Source: Helianthus annuus (lineage: Eukaryota; Streptophyta; Magnoliopsida; Asterales; Asteraceae). From it: 64,000 nt of DNA. Below, in pieces: positions 57,600-64,000 of the stretch. A program made the position numbers and the translations under genes. The notes below the pieces were generated by a model. It was not told the origin of the DNA, did no database searches, and saw only the letters and a program-made list of their open reading frames with translations. The stretch is from the NCBI RefSeq assembly GCF_002127325.2, contig NC_035436.2, positions 105,857,591 to 105,921,590 on the forward strand, read 5' to 3'. Position 1 is the first letter of the stretch. Every line of letters starts with the position of its first letter.

Positions 57600-60500
57600 C
57601 TATCTGAACAACTGCGGGTACTTGGCCTTCATGTCACTTTCGAGTTCCCAAGTGAACTCCGCGCCTCGTTTGCCTTCCCATCGTACTTTTACAATAGGAA
57701 TGCGAGAGCGTCTGAGTTGCTTGGTCTGTCGGTCCATGATCTCGACAGGCTTTTCCACGAAGTGTAGCGTCTCATTGACCTGAAGATCGTCGAGTGGTAT
57801 TATTGCGTCGTGGTCGGCTACGCATTTTCGAAGGTTTGAAATATGGAAAGTCGGGTGGACATTGCTGAGTTCCTCCGGTAATTCGAGTTTGTAGGCAACC
57901 TTACCGATCCTTTCCAGAATCTTAAAAGGTCCAACAAATCGAGGCGCAAGTTTCCCTCTTTTGCCGAATCGGACTACTCCCTTCCAAGGTGATACCTTTA
58001 GGAGTACGTAGTCGCCAACTGCAAATTCGCGGGGCTTGCGTCGTTTATCGGCGTACATCTTTTGTCTGTCCCGGGCCTTCACCAAGTTTTCCCTTATCTG
58101 GTGGATCTTGTCAGTCGTTTCTTGCAGAATCTCGGGCCCAGTCAATTGTGAATGACCTACCTCGTGCCATACAATAGGCGAGCGACATCTCCTACCATAC
58201 AAGGCTTCGAAAGGTGCCATTTCGATGCTGGAGTGGTAGCTATTATTGTACGAAAATTCGACCAACGGTAGGTGTTTGCTCCAACTACCACCAAAATCGA
58301 TAACACACGCACGGAGCATGTCTTCAATAGTACGAATCGTTCTTTCAGTCTGCCCGTCGGTTTGCGGGTGGAATGCGGTACTCAAATTCAGCGTCGTACC
58401 AAGAGCTGCTTGAAAAGTTTCCCACAATCTCGATGTAAACCGAGCATCGCGATCCGAAATGATGTCTCGAGGCGTACCATGATTCTTAATGATCTCGTCG
58501 GTGTAGATTTGGGCTAACTTGGCCACCTTATAGTCTTCTCGTATTGGCAGAAAGTGGGCTGATTTGGTTAGACGGTCGACTATAACCCAAATACTGTCGT
58601 GACCTGATGGCGTGGTCGGAAGCTTAGTTATGAAATCCATAGCTATGCTTTCCCACTTCCATACGGGTATCGGCGGTTGTTCGAGTAAGCCTGAAGGTCT
58701 TTGGTGTTCAGCCTTGACTCTTGCACAAGTCAAACAGCTACCAACATATAGAGCAATATCCCTTTTCATCCCAGGCCACCAGTACTTGTAGCGAAGGTCC
58801 TGGTACATTTTGTCCGCACCGGGATGAATGGAATATCGGGATTTGTGGGCTTCGTTCATGATGATCCTTCGCAAATCTGTCCTCCTCGGAACCCAGATTC
58901 GGTCCAGATAATAGAATATCCCGTTGGCTTTGCTCACGAGCTGAGTTCCATCGTGATAGATTCGTTCTTTCTTCAACGTACGCTCGTTGAAGCAAGCGTG
59001 TTGTGCTTCGCGGATGAGAGCTTCGAGGTTATACTGAGCCTGGATGTTTCGAACACCTATCACGTAATTCTTTCTGCTGAGGGCGTCTGCAACTACATTC
59101 GCCTTGCCTGGGTGATAACGGATCTCACAGTCGTAATCGTTGAGAAGTTCTACCCATCGGCGTTGACGCATATTGAGTTCTCTCTGGTTAAAGATATGTT
59201 GTAGGCTCTTGTGATCGGTGAAGATCGTACACCTTGTACCATACAGGTAGTGTCGCCAAATCTTTAAGGCAAAGACAACTGCGCCTAGCTCGAGGTCATG
59301 GGTTGTATAGTTCTTCTCGTGGATCTTGAGCTGTCGAGATGCGTAAGCTATAACCTTGTCTCGTTGCATGAGAACACAGCCAAGTCCAAGGTTTGAAGCA
59401 TCACAATAGACAACGAAGTCATCGCTTCCGTCCGGCAGTGTAAGAACTGGTGCATGGCACAGCATGTGTTTGAGGGTTTGGAAAGCAGTCTCCTGCGCGG
59501 TTCCCCACACAAAAGGCTTGTCTTTATGAGTAAGGGAGGTAAGCGGTACAGCAATCTTTGAGAATCCTTCGATGAATCGTCGGTAGTAACCAGCTAATCC
59601 GAGAAAAGAGCGAACTTCTGACGGATTCTTTGGCGTAACCCATCCCTTGACTGCCTCAATCTTTGCAGGATCAACGTGTATACCCCGACTATTCACAATG
59701 TGACCCAGAAATTGAACCTCCTCCAACCAGAACTCACACTTGGAGAACTACGCGTAGAGTTGGTTTCCCTGAAGCAACTCGAGAACCAATCGCAGATGCT
59801 GCGCATGTTCGGCCCTCGATCTGGAATAAATCAGGACATCGTCGATAAATACAATGACGAAACGGTCTAAGAACGGTTTACACACGCGATTCATCAGATC
59901 CATGAAGACCGCGGGTGCGTTGGTCAGACCAAAAGGCATGACAACAAATTCGTAGTGGCCGTATCGGGTTCGAAAAGCGGTTTTGGGTATGTCTTCCTCT
60001 TGAATCCGCAACTGATGGTAGCCTGAACGTAGATCAATCTTGGAGAAACACTGAGCACCTTGTAACTGGTCAAACAGATCATCGATTCTTGGTAAGGGGT
60101 ATCGGTTCTTGATGGTCAGCTTGTTCAATTCCCGGTAATCGATGCACATTCGGAACGACCCGTCCTTCTTTTTGACGAAAAGGACTGGTGCGCCCCATGG
60201 AGAAGTGCTCGGGCGAATGAAGCCTTTTTCAAGTAACTCTTGGAGTTGGTTTGAGAGTTCTCGCATCTCAGATGGAGCGAGTCGATACGGAGCTTTGGCC
60301 ACTGGGTTGGCTCCTGGAATAAGGTCGATTCGAAAGTCGATATCGCGACTTGGAGGTAATCCAGGAAGATCATCAGGGAACACCTGAGGAAATTCTCGGA
60401 CAACGGGAACATCCTTGACTTCAACTTTCCTTTTCTTGTCTGTCTCAGCTACAACAATGTTGGCCAAGAAGGCTCGATATTCCTTGCGGAGATATTTGCG

Positions 60501-62228
60501 AGCTTGAAGACATGACATGAGCTTGAGATCTTTTGCAGTAGTTTCACCATAAACACATAGAATATCACCACTAGCTAGCACAAAACGAATCATCTTATCG
60601 GAACACACAACTTCAGCATGGTTTTCACGAAGAAAGTCCATGCCTACTATGACATCAAAACTTCCGAGCTGCATTGGAATGAGATCAATCGGGAATATAT
60701 GATTGTTGAGCTCGAGAGTACAATCACGGAGCACAGAATTGACAGCAATGGTTCTTCCGGTAGCGACTTCCACTTCGAAGGGTGACGAAAGATAAGAGCG
60801 CTTACGTCTAAGAAGCTTCTCAAATTCAAATGACACAAAGCAGTTATCGGCTCCAGTATCAAACAAACATGATGCATATATACCATTCACAAGGAACGTA
60901 CCATTGACCACGTTGTTGTCAGCTTGAGCCTGGCGTGCGTTGATGTTGAAAGTTCTGGCGTGAGCGGCTTGTTGTTGAGGCTGCTGTTGTTGTTGCTGGG
61001 GTTGTTGAGCTTCTTGTTTCACCACTCTGTTCGGGCACCGGTTTGCGAAGTGGTTAGGGTCACCACATGCAAAGCAGGTCCGAACATTGTTTGCCGGGGC
61101 CTGTGCAGCTTGAGGAGCTTGAGGAGCTTGAGGAGCAGGTAGCAGGGCTTGGTTAACAGCGGCTTGAGCTTGCGTTTGACGGGGACCATAGCGGCAATTC
61201 GCAGTGAAATGCCCGTAAACGTGGCAGTGGGCACAGAAACGGCAGGCCACACCCACCGGGTGATGATAAGAACATGTAGCACAGAGTGGGTGGGGGCCGG
61301 TGTACGCACGCTTAGCCGGCGGCGCATTGATCACTGGCGCAGTGCGCTGTGGTTGCTGCTGTTGTGGCGGTACTGACTGAAGAGGAGCAGCATTGGTTGC
61401 GGCGGCGCAATTCTTGTTCTTCTTTCTCCTTCTCGAGGACTTGGAGGCTTGAGCAGCAGGGTTGTCGGTCGATGCGGTAGTAACTTGATGCAACGACTTG
61501 GATGGCTTATCCCAGACACCAGCCTTAACTCGCTTGTCATTAATCTCGGCAGCGAGTAGGTAGGTTTCCTCGATTGATGCGGGTTTGGCGGCGAACACAA
61601 AATCTGCAACACAATCCGGAAGAGCACGGATGTATTTCTTGATGGTCATCTCGGGAGTCTTGACCTGGTCTGGACAGATAATGCTCAGTTGTTTGAAACG
61701 GGCGGTGAGACCAGCGTTGTCGCCCTCCTTCTGCTTGATGGTCCAGAACTCATCCTCCAACTTTTGGCGTTCGTGGGGAGGACAGAACTCGTCCAGCATG
61801 ATAGCCTTCAGTTCCTCCCACGTCAGCTCGTAGGCAGCGTCGTTCCCGCGCTTATTCCTTTCGGCTGTCCACCAGTCCAATGCCCGCGACTGGAAGACAC
61901 CGGTAGCATTGAGAGTTCGAAGATGATCCGGGCATCCGCTTTGACGAAGGGTAACTTCCACAGAGTCAAACCAGTGAAATAAGCCTGTAGGGCCCTCTTC
62001 ACCGGTGAACTCCTTCGGTCCACATGCCTTAAATTGCTTGAAACTGAACGGAGCTTTGCTGGATTCAGTGAGGGTTCGGGATTCTTCCGACGACTTGCTG
62101 GTGTTTTCGTACACCTCACTGACAGCTTTCGCTACAGACCTTGAGATGAGCTTGGCGAGACGTCGGTCTCTCTTTTCCTGACGGGAAAGGTTTTGGCGAG
62201 TTCTTGATGATGACGACATGGTCTGCAA
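57600..62228 (-). pseudogene. gag-pol: Element J gag-pol, one in-frame stop
   Basis: A polyprotein of about 1535 codons in one frame, interrupted only by TAG at 59748-59750 in the RT segment LYA*FSKCEFW. Knuckles lie at about 316-329, 332-345 and 385-398; protease DTGA at 457-460; RT D731 and FIDD at 794-797. After the stop come RNase H ([20 protein letters not shown]), the IN finger, the IN core ([22 protein letters not shown]) and the tail [20 protein letters not shown]. The start is MQTMSSSS at 62228 or the second Met. Gln-rich linkers (about 288-293, 408-420) surround the last knuckle. Apart from the stop it looks intact and young. Confidence 0.93.
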
Positions 62229-63321
62229 TAGACATCGCCATAGGGCTCAACACAACGAATTCGAATCTCGCACGTCTTAGTTTACTAAAGCTTAGAATCA
62301 CGTCGCATCTCACGTCACGTAACACATATAAACACATAAGCACATCATCATAGAGGCACATAAGCACAGAAGCAATTAGGGCACATAAGCAATTAAGCAA
62401 ATAGAGCACTTAATTCCCTAAACACGTACGCAATTTTATCACAGAGGCAAGTAATGTCATGTAATCCTCTTAACCGTACGCAGCAGCACACTTAGTTTCC
62501 TAACAGCCTCTAAGTTTTGAGTATCGCGGTCGCATTCAATACGTCGAGCAGCATAGTATGGTGTAGTGTAGCGTAGTATATTGGTTTCGTTTAGATCACA
62601 TCAACAGGGATTTGAATCGAGATAGGATAGCAACAAAAGTCACGCAGATTGATAACAAATGGAGCAATCAACGAATCTTAAAACACGTAAACAGGTAAAT
62701 CATATAAAATCAACAAAGCAACACTCAAAATCGGAAAATGGATTGTCTGCGGCTACTAGACTTTGACTAACCATGGCAACTTAACTATTCACAGTTGACT
62801 TGTCGTCACTTTCGACTCTAGGGGACATGTTTCTGCCTCGATTCTTGGGCATTATGCATGCGCATTCTAGGCCATACTCGTGAGTTCAGGTCGTTGGAGT
62901 CCGTCAATTGCCTTGGCGAGATAAAATAAAGTCGGAATAACTGCCAAGGTTAGGGTTTCACCCCTAGCTCAGCAATTTCTTCCTTGTTTTAAGAAAACTT
63001 TAGAGGAAAATTTTCATCAAATTACGGGTTTCAGCCCTGATTTGGTATAATTCTCCCCCGTTTGTTGATAGAAAATCGCACAAAATAATTGGCAAAAATT
63101 GTAGTTTAGGCAGGAATTCGCGGGTTTCACTCCTAATCCCGTCCAAATTACGAAATTTGGCTCGGAGTTCGGATGTAATGATAGAATAGAAGGAAACAAC
63201 ATAAAATAGGCACATAAACTTGGTCTCTTGGTTCCTAACTATAGTCTAGGTCTCTAAGACAGCGATCCGGACTAGATCGTGTCTAACCTAATTCCCTATA
63301 GTTATGGCTCTGATACCAATC
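62229..63321 (-). other. J leader and primer-binding site
   Basis: Untranslated 1.1-kb leader matching 53611-54703. The primer-binding site lies at 63303-63318 (minus strand), 3 nt before the LTR. Confidence 0.87.
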
Positions 63322-64000
63322 TGTCACACCCCAACCGATGGCGGAATCATCGGGGCGCGGCACTGAGCGAAACAGATTGTTCAGAAGTTTCCACAACAAC
63401 TATCATACAATTCAGTTATATAACACGTCCCATACCGTGTCCCAAACAATAACAAGTTATCATAGAAATCAACTAAACAATATGGGAACTGTTCCGACAA
63501 CTCAAATTCTTAATTATTACAGACTGAATTAAATATTGTTTTGAGACTTCTAGACGGCTAACTGTAGATCTTACTGACTACAGGTGCCAGTACAAGATCT
63601 ACAGATAATTATGGCCCTGGAGCAGGTATGTGGACACTGTCCTAAGGTCACAGGCTCCTAGAAGCTTATTATTGCCTCGCTTCCCTAGCACGCTAGTAGC
63701 TTAAACACCTGTCACATACGTTAAAATAAAAGTCAATACATATAATGTAAAGGTGAGTACACAAGTTTGATATAGCATATAAAGTTCGAAAGTTTATGCA
63801 TAACCAAGCACGTACTCAAGGGCAAACGATGCATGTAAATTATCAACATGGGACCATCGATACCAACGACTTCGAGTTGACTGTCCGAGACAGTTCGCAA
63901 TACATGATTACCACTGTAATCCATGCAAGTAATTGTCCTTAGCAACCCCCGTGTGAACGGGTGCTGAGTCCAAACTATAGTACTACGTTGCTAAAGCAGG
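63322..64000 (-). repeat. J 5' LTR, cut by window edge
   Basis: The first 679 bp match 54704-55382 with only scattered differences (for example C to T at 63797). The U3 end and right flank are beyond the window, so the target duplication cannot be read. Confidence 0.92.

Overview
The window is plant nuclear DNA made entirely of long terminal repeat (LTR) retrotransposons nested in one another. I recognise no host gene. Every coding region is Ty3/gypsy gag-pol in the order gag with zinc knuckles, protease (PR), reverse transcriptase (RT), RNase H, integrase (IN) and a C-terminal chromodomain-like tail. That order, with primer-binding sites matching the initiator methionine tRNA and 2.3 to 3.6 kb LTRs, fits plant chromoviruses of the Tekay/Del type. 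A eudicot genome, perhaps Asteraceae, is likely; the family is inference.

Layout. 1-1774 is the end of the 5' LTR of plus-strand element A. Its gag (2401-3178) is split by minus-strand element E1 (3179-13116, target duplication GCGTA) and resumes at 13122; pol ends at 16870 and the 3' LTR is 16905-20547. A itself sits in the 5' LTR of plus-strand element B (20548-20747). B's gag and protease (21071-22027) are cut by LTRs of a second minus-strand family: LTR C (22028-24737, target duplication ATCAA), a first copy of B pol (24738-25907), a truncated internal region D (25908-29049), a shared LTR (29050-31762), a fuller internal region E (31763-36333), and a third LTR (36334-39041) followed by ATCAA and B pol again (39042-41947). 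Element F then interrupts B: LTR 41948-44732 and 3' untranslated region to 45366. Element H lies in F (LTR 45367-48772, pol 48807-51614). H pol is fused at 51612-51617 to the gag-protease of element J', whose 5' LTR (54704-57512) is also the 3' LTR of element J (internal 57513-63321, second LTR from 63322 to the window end).

Three things stand out. First, the transcribed parts of several LTRs carry tandem hairpin arrays in which stems change in a paired, pairing-preserving way; the clearest is a 55-bp double-hairpin repeat at 3627-3869. Second, one LTR family contains a second polypurine tract about 100 bp inside its own LTR, and E1 appears to have been made from that inner tract. Third, three separate rearrangements produced partial tandem element arrays, in two cases with a copy of host flank and target-site duplication trapped inside the nested element.

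The reading frames range from nearly intact (E1, H pol, J with one stop) to clearly dead (A, B, D, E). By-eye differences between paired LTRs and duplicated blocks are about 1% or less, so the activity and rearrangements look recent.
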